Shown: positions 1 to 8,000 of the stretch, in pieces
Position numbering within the stretch: the stretch's first letter is position 1
How the letters are laid out: every line of letters begins with the position of its first letter
Assembly (NCBI GenBank): GCA_003695705.1
Contig: RFHU01000333.1
Span: 1-49,886 of the forward strand
DNA length: 49,886 bases
Direction: 5' to 3'
Origin: Planctomycetota bacterium
GTDB taxonomy: Bacteria; Planctomycetota; J058
Notes under the pieces: generated by a model
Seen by the model: only the letters and a program-made list of their open reading frames with translations
Told to the model about the DNA's origin: nothing
The model's database searches: none
Program-made: the position numbers and the translations under genes

Positions 1-916
1 CCCCAGCACCGCCCGAGCCCGCGCCCGTCCCCCCGCCGGAGGCAGCTGCGCTCAGCGGTCGGGACAGCGCCCAGGAGAGGAGTCCACCCGGCCCCAGGGC
101 TCCGCTGATGCCGAAGAAGGAGTGCCCCACGCCGACCACGGGCTCCCAGCGCAGGTCGTGACCCTGCGCTGCGAGAAAGGCCTGCGAAGATTGCGCGGGG
201 CCGAAGAAGCGCGTGTCTCGATCCCCGCAGGCCATTTGCACCGGCCGTGGAGTCGAAGGAGACACGAGGTACGAAGCCCCCCACCCGTAGCCGAAGATCG
301 AGCAGGTCGCGAAGGCCGGGTGCGGTAGCCCGGCGACGGCCACGAACAGTCCGCCGTTGGAGAAGCCCAGGGCGTGGAGCGAGCGGGTGTCCACGTCGTA
401 GCGAGCGCCGACGTCGCGCAGGGCCAAGTCGACCACGGCATCGAGTTCGCTGCGCATCGCGGCGAAGTCGTTGGCCGGATTCCCGCTCCAGTTCGCCCAG
501 TCGCCGAAGGGGCTCTGGGTGTCGGGCACCAGCAGCAGGACCTTCTGCGCGCGGGCGGCCTGGTCCCACCCTGCGGCCTTCATCGTGTTCCAGAAATTCG
601 CGGCGGTGTCGCCCGCGCCGTGGAAGCAGACCACCAAGGGAATCGGCGCGCCGCTCGACAAGCCGTCGGGCGCCAGGAGGAAGTAATTGCGCCCTCGGTA
701 GCTGAGTTGGAATTCGCCCGACGAGCCACCGCTCCCGCCGGTGCCCGCGGAGGAGGACCCGCCGCCGCCCCCGGTACTTCCGGTGCTCCCTGGGGCGGTC
801 GTCGCCGCCGGCGCGCTCCCTCCGCCGCTCCCTCCGCCGCTCCCTCCGCCGCTCCCACAGCCTGCGCCGAACAGGACCGCCAGACCGGCGGCCAAGAGCC
901 TCCTCCGCACCTGCAT
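1..916 (-). CDS. Secreted poly(3-hydroxybutyrate) depolymerase / feruloyl esterase-like lipoprotein (3' end cut by window)
   Basis: Reads leftwards off the window; the start ATG is at 916 and no stop occurs before base 1, so the C-terminus is missing. The N-terminus is MQVRRRLLAAGLAVLFGAGC: a basic stretch, a hydrophobic core and a Cys, i.e. a probable lipoprotein signal, although the lipobox (GAGC) is not ideal. A low-complexity Gly/Ser/Thr linker of about 45 residues follows. The alpha/beta-hydrolase domain then shows an FHGAGD oxyanion motif, the nucleophile elbow GFSNGG, and a late GVGHSFFG that would supply the catalytic His. This order matches the LpqC / PHB-depolymerase esterase family, which hydrolyses esters outside the cytoplasm. 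The true substrate cannot be read from sequence. After the His the protein returns to Gly/Ser/Ala-rich sequence, so a second linker or sorting tail probably lies beyond the edge. Confidence 0.8.
   Translation of the reverse strand, partial: MQVRRRLLAAGLAVLFGAGCGSGGGSGGGSGGGSAPAATTAPGSTGSTGGGGGSSSAGTGGSGGSSGEFQLSYRGRNYFLLAPDGLSSGAPIPLVVCFHGAGDTAANFWNTMKAAGWDQAARAQKVLLLVPDTQSPFGDWANWSGNPANDFAAMRSELDAVVDLALRDVGARYDVDTRSLHALGFSNGGLFVAVAGLPHPAFATCSIFGYGWGASYLVSPSTPRPVQMACGDRDTRFFGPAQSSQAFLAAQGHDLRWEPVVGVGHSFFGISGALGPGGLLSWALSRPLSAAASGGGTGAGSGGAG
815..856 (-). repeat. 12-bp tandem repeat encoding Gly-Gly-Gly-Ser linker
   Basis: Three and a half perfect copies of gctccctccgcc, read on the minus strand as GGGS units just after the lipidation Cys of the esterase. 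It is coding low-complexity sequence that tethers the catalytic domain away from the membrane, and is a likely site of slippage length variation. Confidence 0.85.
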
Positions 917-1376
917 ACCGTTCCCCTCTCGCTCGGTCTTCGCCCTCGGGAGAGCAAAGGCAGGCGCAGACGAGCCAAGAAGTTGCAACGAATCCGGCTC
1001 TCTGGCCTTGTACCCTTCCCGTACACGGCCTTCGGGTCGCTTGCGGAGCACTCCGTGAACCTTGGACACACCCGCATCGGGCCGGCGTTGCGCCCAGCGC
1101 GCGGCCGCTCGAGCATGGGCCTCGGGGTTCATCGCACCCGGCCGCTTCTGAGCCCGCCTCCGCGGACGGCGGCGGTCGGCTCCGGGAGGATGCGCCAACG
1201 GCCCGCCCTTCCCCCGGACCCCGCCCTCCACGTTGGACTCCGTACCTGATCGGGCATCGAGGAGAACCCGAGCCGACGCTCCTGGTCGGCCACGCGGCGC
1301 AGGCCGCGAGACCTCCCGGCGCCTGGTGGGAAGCTCCTGCGCGAGCCGCTAGGCTGGAGCGCGAGAGGAGGCGACC
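917..1376. other. Intergenic region between divergent genes
   Basis: About 460 bp between the esterase start and the GIDE-domain gene. It must hold both promoters, but I see no convincing -35/-10 pair. The short open frames here are GC-rich shadows. The last bases before 1377 carry a good Shine-Dalgarno (gagaggaggcgacc). Confidence 0.5.
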
Positions 1377-2030
1377 GTGGACCCTTCGACCGTCCGTTGG
1401 CTCGTGTTCCTCGCCGTGGCGGCCGTCGCGCTCTTCTTCGCGGGGCGGAACCTCTATCAGGTCTGGATCCTTCGCCGGCGCCACGTCCCCTTGGACCACG
1501 CGGAATCCTTCGTGGACCAGACGGTGGCGCTCAGCGGGCGCTTCCACCTCGTCGAGGGAGTTCGCCTCGGCCACATTCCCTGCGTCTACTACGAATCCGT
1601 CACGCAGGAGTACGTCTCCCGTGGCGACACCGGTGGCTGGCGCACGGTTGCCAAGCGGTCGGACTTCGCCACTTGCGGCGTCGCAAGCAAGGACCGCTTC
1701 GTCCTTCTCGCAGACGTTCCCACCGAGGTCCACGGAACCCAAAAGACCACGCTCCGTGGCTACACCGGCTTCTGGGAGTGGTTCCGGGGAGAGCGGGACA
1801 GCCGTGAGATCCGCCGCTGGCTGCCCATTCCGCGGGGAGCGACCGTCGTTGGGCGCCTCCGCCGCGAGGGGGCCTTGGTCCTCCGCCGCGACCCCGTCGC
1901 CGGGCTGCTCCTCTCTCCGCGGAGAGTGCAGGACGTGGTCCTCCGCGAGAGCCTCAAAGCCCTCGCCTTCCTCTCCGTCTTGCCCCTAGCCTATTGGTTC
2001 CTCTTCCACTACGCGCCCCGCCTTCGCTGA
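1377..2030 (+). CDS. GIDE-domain (MUL1-like) two-pass membrane protein
   Basis: 217 aa from a GTG preceded by gagaggaggcgacc. One TM helix lies at about residues 8-26 and a second at about 195-212. Between them is a roughly 160-residue soluble region whose features (IPCVYYESVTQEYV; a middle RSDFATCG; FVLLADVPTEVHGT; later IPRGATVVGRLRREGALVLRR) match the GIDE/BAM domain. That domain is found between the TM helices of the eukaryotic mitochondrial E3 ligase MUL1 and in many bacterial membrane proteins of unknown function. There is no RING finger, so no ligase activity is implied. It stands alone: divergent from the esterase and followed by 750 bp without genes. Family call is fairly firm; function unknown. 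Confidence 0.75.
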   Translation: MDPSTVRWLVFLAVAAVALFFAGRNLYQVWILRRRHVPLDHAESFVDQTVALSGRFHLVEGVRLGHIPCVYYESVTQEYVSRGDTGGWRTVAKRSDFATCGVASKDRFVLLADVPTEVHGTQKTTLRGYTGFWEWFRGERDSREIRRWLPIPRGATVVGRLRREGALVLRRDPVAGLLLSPRRVQDVVLRESLKALAFLSVLPLAYWFLFHYAPRLR

Positions 2031-2788
2031 CGCTCCCCTGCGGCCGCGCGAACGGTCGACAACGGGCCGCGCCGGGCGAGCCTCCCCCTCCCTCCCCGGC
2101 AACGGCGAATTTCCGGCCGAGGGTCCGGGTCGCTGCCCGGCACGGGGGCGGACGGAGCCGGACCGCGCAGGCAGCGTGCGCAGGGCGTGCCGAGCCCCCC
2201 GGCCACCGGCTCGGACTCCGCGCCGTAGCTCGAGAGCAACCCTTGGCGAATCGAGGTCGCACGTCCACGGTGCCCCCGGACCCTCGTGCACGAGCCGAAC
2301 GCGACCCCTCCATCCCTTGGTCCCGACCGCCGCCTGCGCGCCATCGAGCGCGCGTGGCGCGCGCGAGGCGGGAGCGAATGCGGCGAGGCCGCCGCGCGAC
2401 GCCTCGCGCGGCCGACGGACTTGGCGCTCGATTCCCTCTCTCCGAGCCGCGGGGGGCGGCCGTCTTGCGGCGAGCTAGGGCGGTTTCGGTCGCCCCCGGA
2501 CCCGGGGCGCGCAGCGCAACGCTCTTCAGGGACGCGCGGGGGGCTTGCCTGGGCCCAAGAGGGGCACCGATTCGAGTTCGGGGGTGGCGTTCTGGGTGGC
2601 GCGGGTTCCGGTTCGCCCTCCCGAACCCGAAGCGAAGAGGCCCGACGCCTTGTGGCTCCGGGCCTCGCTCCATACACCTGGCTGGACAGCTTTAGGACTA
2701 GCCTCGCGGGCTTCGAGCCCTCCCTGCTCAGGGGTTTGGCGGCGTGATCGTCTCCCGCTGGTCGATAGGAAAGTACACTGGGCGGTTC
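2031..2788. other. Gene-poor GC-rich region, probable left flank of the integrated element
   Basis: About 760 bp between the GIDE gene and the RING-finger gene. Long open frames on both strands are Arg/Pro/Ala-rich with no domain features, as expected by chance at this GC. The left boundary of the element that ends at tRNA-His should lie in or near this stretch, but I could not find a duplicated tRNA-His 3' end. The only shared string is GATTCGA near 2571. Confidence 0.5.
2774..2779 (+). promoter_or_regulatory. Candidate -10 element (TACACT) 9 nt before the RING-gene start
   Basis: TACACT ends 9 nt before the ATG at 2789 and there is no well-spaced Shine-Dalgarno. Transcription would begin within a few nt of the start codon. 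No clear -35 is visible. Confidence 0.35.
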
Positions 2789-3367
2789 ATGGATCCCACG
2801 CGTGACAAATCGGGCAAGAAGGAGTCGTCGCTTCAGCAGGTTCAACCTGTTCGCAGCGAGGGGACGCGCTGTCCCTTTTGCCATGACACCTGCATCTCTG
2901 AAGGGGAGGTCACGGTTTGCCGAGAGTGCCTCTCTCGCCATCACACAGCTTGCTGGGGCGAGAATCAGCGAATCTGCGCCTCGTGCGGCGCTGACCAGGC
3001 GCTGCAGGGCGCACGCTCCGCCAGTCAGGAGCAGTCCTCGACCTGGCAGGTTGGAAACGGCGTGCTCTGGAGCCTCTGGGGCGTCCTCTTCACGGTAGTC
3101 GCCCTCATTAAGTTCGCCGCGGTTCCACGGCTGTACGACACCTACGCGGAGTTCGGGCTCGCGCTGCCCCTTCCGATTGAGATTCTGCTCACGTACCGCT
3201 GGATCCTGCCTCTGGGGATCCTAGCTCTGCTCCCCGCGGGCTTCTTGGTCCGACGCGTCAGCAAGGTCAAGCAAGCCCCCCTGGTCGGGCTCCTGCTGTC
3301 GTTTCTCGTTACAGCGGCCATCGTCGGCTACCTGGTGTGGTTCAACTTCCCCGGGTCCATTGACTGA
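2789..3367 (+). CDS. Prokaryotic RING-finger protein with C-terminal membrane helices
   Basis: 192 aa. An upstream in-frame start exists at 2744, but MDPTRDKSGKK at 2789 directly precedes the conserved part. Residues 28-66 form a cross-brace zinc motif: C28-x2-C31, C44-x2-C47, H51/H52, C55, C63-x2-C66. The ends CPFC and CASCGA resemble the Prok-RING treble-clef family, whose members recruit or tag proteins at membranes in bacterial signalling and conflict systems. Three hydrophobic helices follow at about 85-107, 128-150 and 160-185, so the finger is cytoplasmic and membrane-anchored. The stop TGA shares its A with the ATG of the ATP-grasp gene (TGATG), so the two are translationally coupled and likely work together. 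Substrate and partner are unknown. Confidence 0.65.
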   Translation: MDPTRDKSGKKESSLQQVQPVRSEGTRCPFCHDTCISEGEVTVCRECLSRHHTACWGENQRICASCGADQALQGARSASQEQSSTWQVGNGVLWSLWGVLFTVVALIKFAAVPRLYDTYAEFGLALPLPIEILLTYRWILPLGILALLPAGFLVRRVSKVKQAPLVGLLLSFLVTAAIVGYLVWFNFPGSID

Positions 3368-4074
3368 TGCAGTTCCAAGACCTCCTGCTGATCATCTCCA
3401 ACAAGCCCGACCGCGAGCGAGACGCGGTGGCCGAGGTGTGGGAGGTGGGTGGCGGTGAGGTGCTCCGCCTGGGGCGATTCTGGGATCCGCCGCCCGTTGA
3501 GCGAGATCGAGTCCGGGTCTACGGCAGCGACAGCTTCAGCATGGTCCTCGCGCAGAGACTCGACCTGGAGCTGACCTCTCCTCGAGACGAGATGATCGCG
3601 GAGCTGGATGCGTCTTGGCTAAAGAGAGACCTCCGAGCAATGACACTCGCTGACCTCGCCCCGACAGCGTTCCCGATCTTCGTCAAGCCCGTGACGCCCA
3701 AGCTGTTTCGGGCCAGCGTGTACGAATCCCACCCGGCGCTCGTGACGGAGTGCCAAGGGCTCGAGGACTCGACTGCCGTTCTCGTGTCCGAGATCGTCAC
3801 CTTTGAAGCCGAAGCCCGCACTTTCGTCCTCGAGGGCGAAGCGTTGACCTGCTCGGTCTACGAGGGAACCGCAGATGCCACGGAAGCCAAGGCGTACGTC
3901 AACGACCTGGTTCAGGCGGCGGAGTTCCCGAACACTTGTGTGCTCGACGTTGGGCTCATCGCTGGTCGAGGCTGGGCGCTCGTTGAGGCCAACGCTGCGT
4001 GGGGTGCTGGCCTGAACGGATGTGACCCCTTGGAGGCGGCGAAGTGTATCGCCCGCGCAAGCAAGGCCCGCTAG
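3367..4074 (+). CDS. R2K-clade ATP-grasp ligase
   Basis: 235 aa starting on the ATG that overlaps the RING-gene stop. Visible ATP-grasp features: FPIFVKPVTPKLF (ATP-binding lysine strand, about residue 100), VLVSEIVTFEAEARTFVLEG (central beta region with acidic and Arg residues), and WALVEANAAWGAG near the end, which carries the Glu and Asn that bind Mg-ATP. The compact size and motif spacing match the R2K clade, related to eukaryotic CDC123, which is predicted to ligate amino acids or peptides to proteins and is often found in phages and mobile elements. Its coupling to a membrane RING-finger protein suggests a two-gene protein-modification unit; the modification is not known. Confidence 0.65.
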   Translation: MQFQDLLLIISNKPDRERDAVAEVWEVGGGEVLRLGRFWDPPPVERDRVRVYGSDSFSMVLAQRLDLELTSPRDEMIAELDASWLKRDLRAMTLADLAPTAFPIFVKPVTPKLFRASVYESHPALVTECQGLEDSTAVLVSEIVTFEAEARTFVLEGEALTCSVYEGTADATEAKAYVNDLVQAAEFPNTCVLDVGLIAGRGWALVEANAAWGAGLNGCDPLEAAKCIARASKAR

Positions 4075-4610
4075 ACGAAGGCCCCGACGAATCCCGTCGA
4101 TTGGCGACGGGACACACTTTGTCGGAGCAGCAGCTCGCCGCCCTCGATTTGCTCTTGGGCGGGGAGGCGCTCACAGGAACGGCTCAGGCTCTTGGGCTCC
4201 ACCGCAGCACCGTCAGCGGCTGGAAGAACCGACACCTGGCGTTCCAGGCCGCGCTCCAGCGAGGGCGGCAAGAGCTGTCCGAGTCGGTGCGGCAGCGGCT
4301 CGTGGCATTTGGCACGCGGGCCGTGGAGACCCTCTCCGCGCTCCTGGACGACCCTTCGAGCCGAGTTCGCTTGCTTGCGTCCAAGACGATCCTGCAGCAG
4401 CTCTGGGCGGCGGGGGATCGCGAGGCGCAGCTACCGCCGCCCGGTGGGCTCGAACCACCGTGGAGCTACTCGGGCGCGGGTGAGGTGCTCCCCGTCCCTG
4501 CCGAGTTGACCGCCGCCGAGCGTGAAACGGTCCGCACTCTGTTCGAGATGGTCGTGGGTGGGGGAGCACGGCTCGCTCACGCCGAGGACAACCTGTCCAC
4601 GAGCCGATAG
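4044..4610 (+). CDS. Helix-turn-helix DNA-binding protein of the element
   Basis: 188 aa from GTG 4044, overlapping the end of the ATP-grasp gene by 31 nt; a later start is possible because the first 25 residues look unconserved. Residues about 30-62 (LSEQQLAALDLLLGG, then TGTAQALGLHRSTVSGWKNR) form a homeodomain-like HTH as in phage terminase small subunits and small transposase or phage HTH proteins. A helical ARM-like segment follows (ALLDDPSSRVRLLASKTILQ), then a Pro/Gly-rich tail. Its place between the cargo pair and the replication gene suggests regulation of the element or binding at its origin. Confidence 0.55.
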   Translation: MYRPRKQGPLDEGPDESRRLATGHTLSEQQLAALDLLLGGEALTGTAQALGLHRSTVSGWKNRHLAFQAALQRGRQELSESVRQRLVAFGTRAVETLSALLDDPSSRVRLLASKTILQQLWAAGDREAQLPPPGGLEPPWSYSGAGEVLPVPAELTAAERETVRTLFEMVVGGGARLAHAEDNLSTSR

Positions 4611-4700
4611 CCGCGCGACCCCAGCGACAAGCCCAACACGCGCGGCGTATGCGGGGTCCAGAATCCGCCTGGGCTGTCGGTTCCTTGCTCATGATGGGGA

Positions 4701-4731
4701 GGGGCACCAGGTCTCAGCCTCCTGGTGCCCC
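4701..4731 (+). other. 11-bp perfect inverted repeat, candidate rolling-circle origin (or terminator)
   Basis: ggggcaccagg, 9-nt loop tctcagcct, then cctggtgcccc: a perfect 11-bp stem. It lies in the roughly 290-bp gap between the HTH gene and the Rep gene, about 170 bp before the visible Rep frame. No T-tract follows, which argues against a simple intrinsic terminator. Plasmids with HUH Rep proteins commonly have their nick site on such a hairpin upstream of rep. Apart from this hairpin the gap holds only the possible Rep N-terminus. Confidence 0.5.
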
Positions 4732-4899
4732 CGAAAACGGTCGTGAACCCCATCGTAGCGGTCCCCCGCGACAACGTAGGAACCCCCGCCCGCGCTCGCG
4801 GAAGCGGCAGGCCCCTGCCGCAGGTCTCTGCGCGGGCCAAGGCCGCACTTCGAGTTATGTGGTCTCGGCCAGCCGTGAAGGAGACGGGGGGGGGCGAGG

Positions 4900-6063
4900 T
4901 TGTGCGCCTTCTCTCCGGCCACCTGGTGGCGCGCCGTGCGCGAGCTGGAAGCAGCACGGTTCCTCAGTTGCCGCACTCGGCGCGGTCGAGGTCGAAGGGC
5001 CAACCGCTACGTGCTGACGCCTTCAGGGCTTGAGGCGGCAAATCGATCGCTGAAGGCCGAATCGGACGATCACACCTCATCCAGTACTCAGGACACAGCC
5101 CCCTCCGCCGCGAAACTCCCGCGCGGCTTCATCAGCTTTCGACGGCGGGATCTCCAGGGGACGAACGAAATGCGCGGGGTTCGCTGCCCGCGTGTGGATC
5201 ACTACCCTGCGCCCCCGTGGGTCTGGGGCTGTGGGTCGCGGTTCTGCGTGCTGTGCGGTCAGCGCCGATCTGGACGCCGAGGAGCGCGTGCCCGGCGGTG
5301 GCGGCGACGACTCGAGATCGCTGGGGGTCCGTTCTTCTTCCTCTCCCTTGGCACCCCTCGCCTGCCACCGAACCCGAAGCGGATCCGCGACCGCGCGCTC
5401 CGGGTCGGTCGCGCGGTCGCGGATCTTTCTCGTGGCTCGACCATGCGTGATTTGATCTGGGGGCTGCGTTGGCACTCGGACTTCAGCGGCGACGAGGACG
5501 GCGTGCTCGTTCACGTCCACGCGGTGGGCGTGGGTGCCCTCGCTCCCGAGCACCAGCCGCTGGTCGCCGCCGAGTGGGCTCGTCTGCTCGGGCCAGTCGG
5601 TCGCGGAGCAGCCTGCGCCGACATCCGCTGCCTGCCGACCGTCGAGGACGCCGTGCAGGCGACTCGCTACGCCTGCAAGCCGTTCGCCTACGACCCGCGC
5701 GACGACGAGAACAGCGGCAGCCGCGTTCACGGAGGCGCACGCGAGCTTGGAACCCTCGGGAGGTCGTGGATCCACAACGACGCGGGGCAGGCCGTGGAAG
5801 GCCCCGGTGCGCGCAACCGGCACGCAGTGGTCGCCGCGCTGCGCGGTGTTTACTTGACGCGCGCGACAGGCGTCTTGCACGGCAGCGCGCCGCCTCGGTG
5901 GTCGCGGCAGGTTCCCTGCCAATTTCGCAGGCTTCGCATGGCTTCGCTGCCGCCTGTACCGCTGCGCCAGCCGAAGGTTGCCCTGGGCGCCGTACTCGTT
6001 TCGGAAAAGAAACGACGCCTCCTACTTCTTCTGGCATCTTCCGAGCATGACGCTGCTCGCTGA
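4900..6063 (+). CDS. HUH rolling-circle replication initiator (Rep) with N-terminal winged helix
   Basis: 387 aa counted from TTG 4900. Residues 5-40 look like the end of a winged helix (SPATWWRAVRELEAARFL, then a GRGRRANRY wing). A Cys cluster follows (C111, C116, C119). The endonuclease core has motif I FFFLSLGTP (about 145-153), motif II HVHAVGVG (metal-binding His205, His207) and motif III RYACK (catalytic Tyr257, Lys260). Such proteins nick one strand and stay linked through Tyr while the plasmid replicates. The start is uncertain: the winged helix begins too abruptly, and plausible N-terminal sequence lies in another frame just upstream of a run of nine G (4886-4894), so an indel there may have split the gene. 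It overlaps the next gene by 17 nt. Confidence 0.65.
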   Translation: MCAFSPATWWRAVRELEAARFLSCRTRRGRGRRANRYVLTPSGLEAANRSLKAESDDHTSSSTQDTAPSAAKLPRGFISFRRRDLQGTNEMRGVRCPRVDHYPAPPWVWGCGSRFCVLCGQRRSGRRGARARRWRRRLEIAGGPFFFLSLGTPRLPPNPKRIRDRALRVGRAVADLSRGSTMRDLIWGLRWHSDFSGDEDGVLVHVHAVGVGALAPEHQPLVAAEWARLLGPVGRGAACADIRCLPTVEDAVQATRYACKPFAYDPRDDENSGSRVHGGARELGTLGRSWIHNDAGQAVEGPGARNRHAVVAALRGVYLTRATGVLHGSAPPRWSRQVPCQFRRLRMASLPPVPLRQPKVALGAVLVSEKKRRLLLLLASSEHDAAR

Positions 6064-6415
6064 GTTCCCCGAGACGGACCTGCTGAAGGTGGCGCTCGAA
6101 GGGCTTGGCGAGCATCAGGAAGCACCGCGTGCCCCGTCCTCGCCGGTCGCGGCGGTCGAGGTTTGCCCTCCTGCGGATCTGGCGGAAACCCTGAGCATGA
6201 CCGAGCCTGCGGCTCGATCACGGCGCAACCACCGACGCAGCATCCGCAACGAGGATGAGCTGCTCCGCCGAACGATCACGAGCTGGCAACCTCGATCTCC
6301 GCGCACTCTGCAGCACAGCGACGCCCGAAAGATCGTGAGCAACCTCACCGAGTTCGTGACCCTCCTGGCCCGCTGGAACGACGGCGCCGCGCGCCGGGCC
6401 GGTGCCTTGGCGTGA
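6047..6415 (+). CDS. Small hypothetical protein of the element
   Basis: 122 aa from ATG 6047, overlapping the Rep end by 17 nt. The frame is open further upstream, but MTLLAEFPETDLLKVALEGL is a natural amphipathic start. The C-terminal half is basic and helical (RSRRNHRRSIRNEDELLRR, then KIVSNLTEFVTLLARW). It may be a small DNA-binding accessory between rep and the recombinase, as in integrative plasmids. I do not recognise a family. Confidence 0.45.
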   Translation: MTLLAEFPETDLLKVALEGLGEHQEAPRAPSSPVAAVEVCPPADLAETLSMTEPAARSRRNHRRSIRNEDELLRRTITSWQPRSPRTLQHSDARKIVSNLTEFVTLLARWNDGAARRAGALA

Positions 6416-6511
6416 TGAGCCCCGAGGACTGCGTAGGAGACCACTGGTGAGGCGCTCGCGGGGAGGAAGGGAAAGGGGCGTCAGCGCGACAACCAATCGC
6501 GTGAGCGCCTC

Positions 6512-8000
6512 GTGGTCATCTACCAGCGTGTCGGCTCCCGCGAGCAGGAAGAGGGCTACTCGATTGAGGCGCAGAGCCGAACCGGCCACGAGCTGATCCG
6601 CCGCGAAGGACTGCAGCTCGCTCACGAGCCATTCGTGGAGGTTCACTCGGCTCGGCGGGCAGGACGACCCGTGTTCGAGCGGATGATCGCTTACCTCCGC
6701 CAGAACCCGCAGGTGGGCGGAATCGTGGCCCACAAGGTTGACCGACTGGGAAGGAACCTGGGCGACATCGCCGTCCTGTTCGAGGAGCTGCAGCTTCGTC
6801 CCTGGCTGGTCGAACAGTCCTTTCCCGACAGCCCGGAAGGCCACCTGAACCTGAGCATCATCGCGGCCTTCGCCAAGTACTTCTCCGAGAATCTGCGGCG
6901 CGAGATTCTCAAGGGACAAGAGGAGAAGGCTCGTCAAGGCGGGACTGGGTTTCGCGCGCCCCGGCTACCTGCACCTGGGTGGAGCGCCGGTCCTCGACCC
7001 TGAGCGGCACGAGGGGCTGTGCGCCGTCTTCGAGGACGCAGCCACCGGACAGTACACCCTCTCCGAGCTGGCCGGGCGCGCCGCCGAGCGCGGCTACCGC
7101 TACTCGCCCACGCGGCGGCTGTTCCCGTCCCCAACGCTGCACCGCGTGCTGATGAACCGCTACTACGTGGGCGAGGTCCACTACCGCGACATCGTCTCCG
7201 AGGGGCAGCATGAGCCACTCGTCAGCCGAACGCTGTTCGACCAGGTCCAGTGGGCGATCTCGCGGGCTCCAGCAGGCTACGGACAACCGACGATCCCCTA
7301 CCGGGGCCAGTTCCAGTGCACATGCGGGCGAACGGTCACCGGCGAGCGCAGAGTCAAGCAGACCAAGGCAGGGCCGAAGGGCTACGTCTACTACCGCTGC
7401 TCGAGGTACAGGGCTTGCGGAGGCAAGCGTGTGACGCTGGCGGCGCTGGACGCCGAAATGGGTCGGATCGTGCAGAGCGTCAAGCTGCCGCCCGAACAAC
7501 TCGACTGGCTGCGCGACGCCCTGGCGTTCGCCAAGCGTGGGGAGCGCCAACACCGTGAGCGCGGGATCCGCGACCTGGAGCGGCAGCTCGAGGAGGCGCG
7601 AGCCAAGCAGGACCAAGCCCACGAGGACCACATGCAGGGCGTGATCGACCGTGAGCAGTTCGAGCGCCTACGGGATCGCTTCCGCGACGGCGCCAGCGAA
7701 GCGCGCACGCGGCTCGAAGCCTACGAGCGGGCCAGCGAGGCGACGACCGACCTGGGGCCGCGCGTGTTGGACTTGGCCAACCGCGCCCACGAGCTGTGGT
7801 TGCAGCAAGACCACGCCGAGCGGGAGAAGCTGACCCGGATCCTCTGTTTGAACTACACGCTCGACGGCGCAAGTCGGCGCCCTGAATGGAGAAAGCCCTT
7901 CGACCTACTGGCCGAAAGGCTTCCCTGTTCAAACAGATACAGCCGGCGGGATTCGAACCTGCGACCTCCTGATCCACAGTCAGGCGCTCTAACCAGCTGA
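6512..8000 (+). pseudogene. Large serine recombinase, frameshifted and lacking the catalytic Ser
   Basis: The N-terminal resolvase domain (6512-about 6945) reads VIYQRVGSREQEEGYSIEAQ, then VAHKVDRLGRN and FAKYFSENLRREILKGQEEK. The frame then breaks, and the rest continues one frame later from about 6945 (GLGFARPGYLHLGG). That part has a recombinase domain, a zinc-ribbon (CTCGR, then YYRCSRYRACGG) and a long coiled coil (about 7550-7820). The nucleophile Ser of the YxRVS motif is Gly here. With a frameshift and a dead active site the protein cannot be functional unless both are sequence errors. The second frame stays open through tRNA-His and stops at 8000; the genuine C-terminus probably lay before 7938. 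Confidence 0.75.

Larger units (their letters stand above)
2789..7938. mobile_element. Decayed integrative element with HUH Rep and serine recombinase, abutting tRNA-His
   Basis: Contiguous plus-strand module: RING-TM protein, R2K ATP-grasp, HTH protein, hairpin, rolling-circle Rep, small protein, serine recombinase. The recombinase reading frame runs straight into the 3' end of tRNA-His, the usual sign of a site-specific element whose integrase lies next to a tRNA attachment site. Rolling-circle Rep plus recombinase is typical of actinomycete and planctomycete integrative plasmids. Gene overlaps (3367, 4044, 6047) suggest one transcript. The recombinase is frameshifted and lacks its nucleophile, and the Rep N-terminus may be frameshifted, so it is probably immobile. 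The right end is well placed; the left end is arbitrary and could lie anywhere in 2031-2789. Confidence 0.6.

Noticed and set aside
2566..2590. GATTCGAGTTCGGG as a possible duplicated attachment site of the element
   Set aside because: Only seven bases match the tRNA-His T-loop region, expected by chance.
2009..2944. Long minus-strand open frame over the gene-poor region
   Set aside because: Arg/Pro-rich, no signal or domain, and it overlaps the RING-finger gene antisense.
4430..4470. Perfect T-arm-like hairpin (ggtgg-gctcgaa-ccacc) that could be a tRNA fragment or left attachment site
   Set aside because: It lies inside the HTH protein gene, and no anticodon arm or acceptor stem can be drawn around it; it does not match the tRNA-His 3' end.
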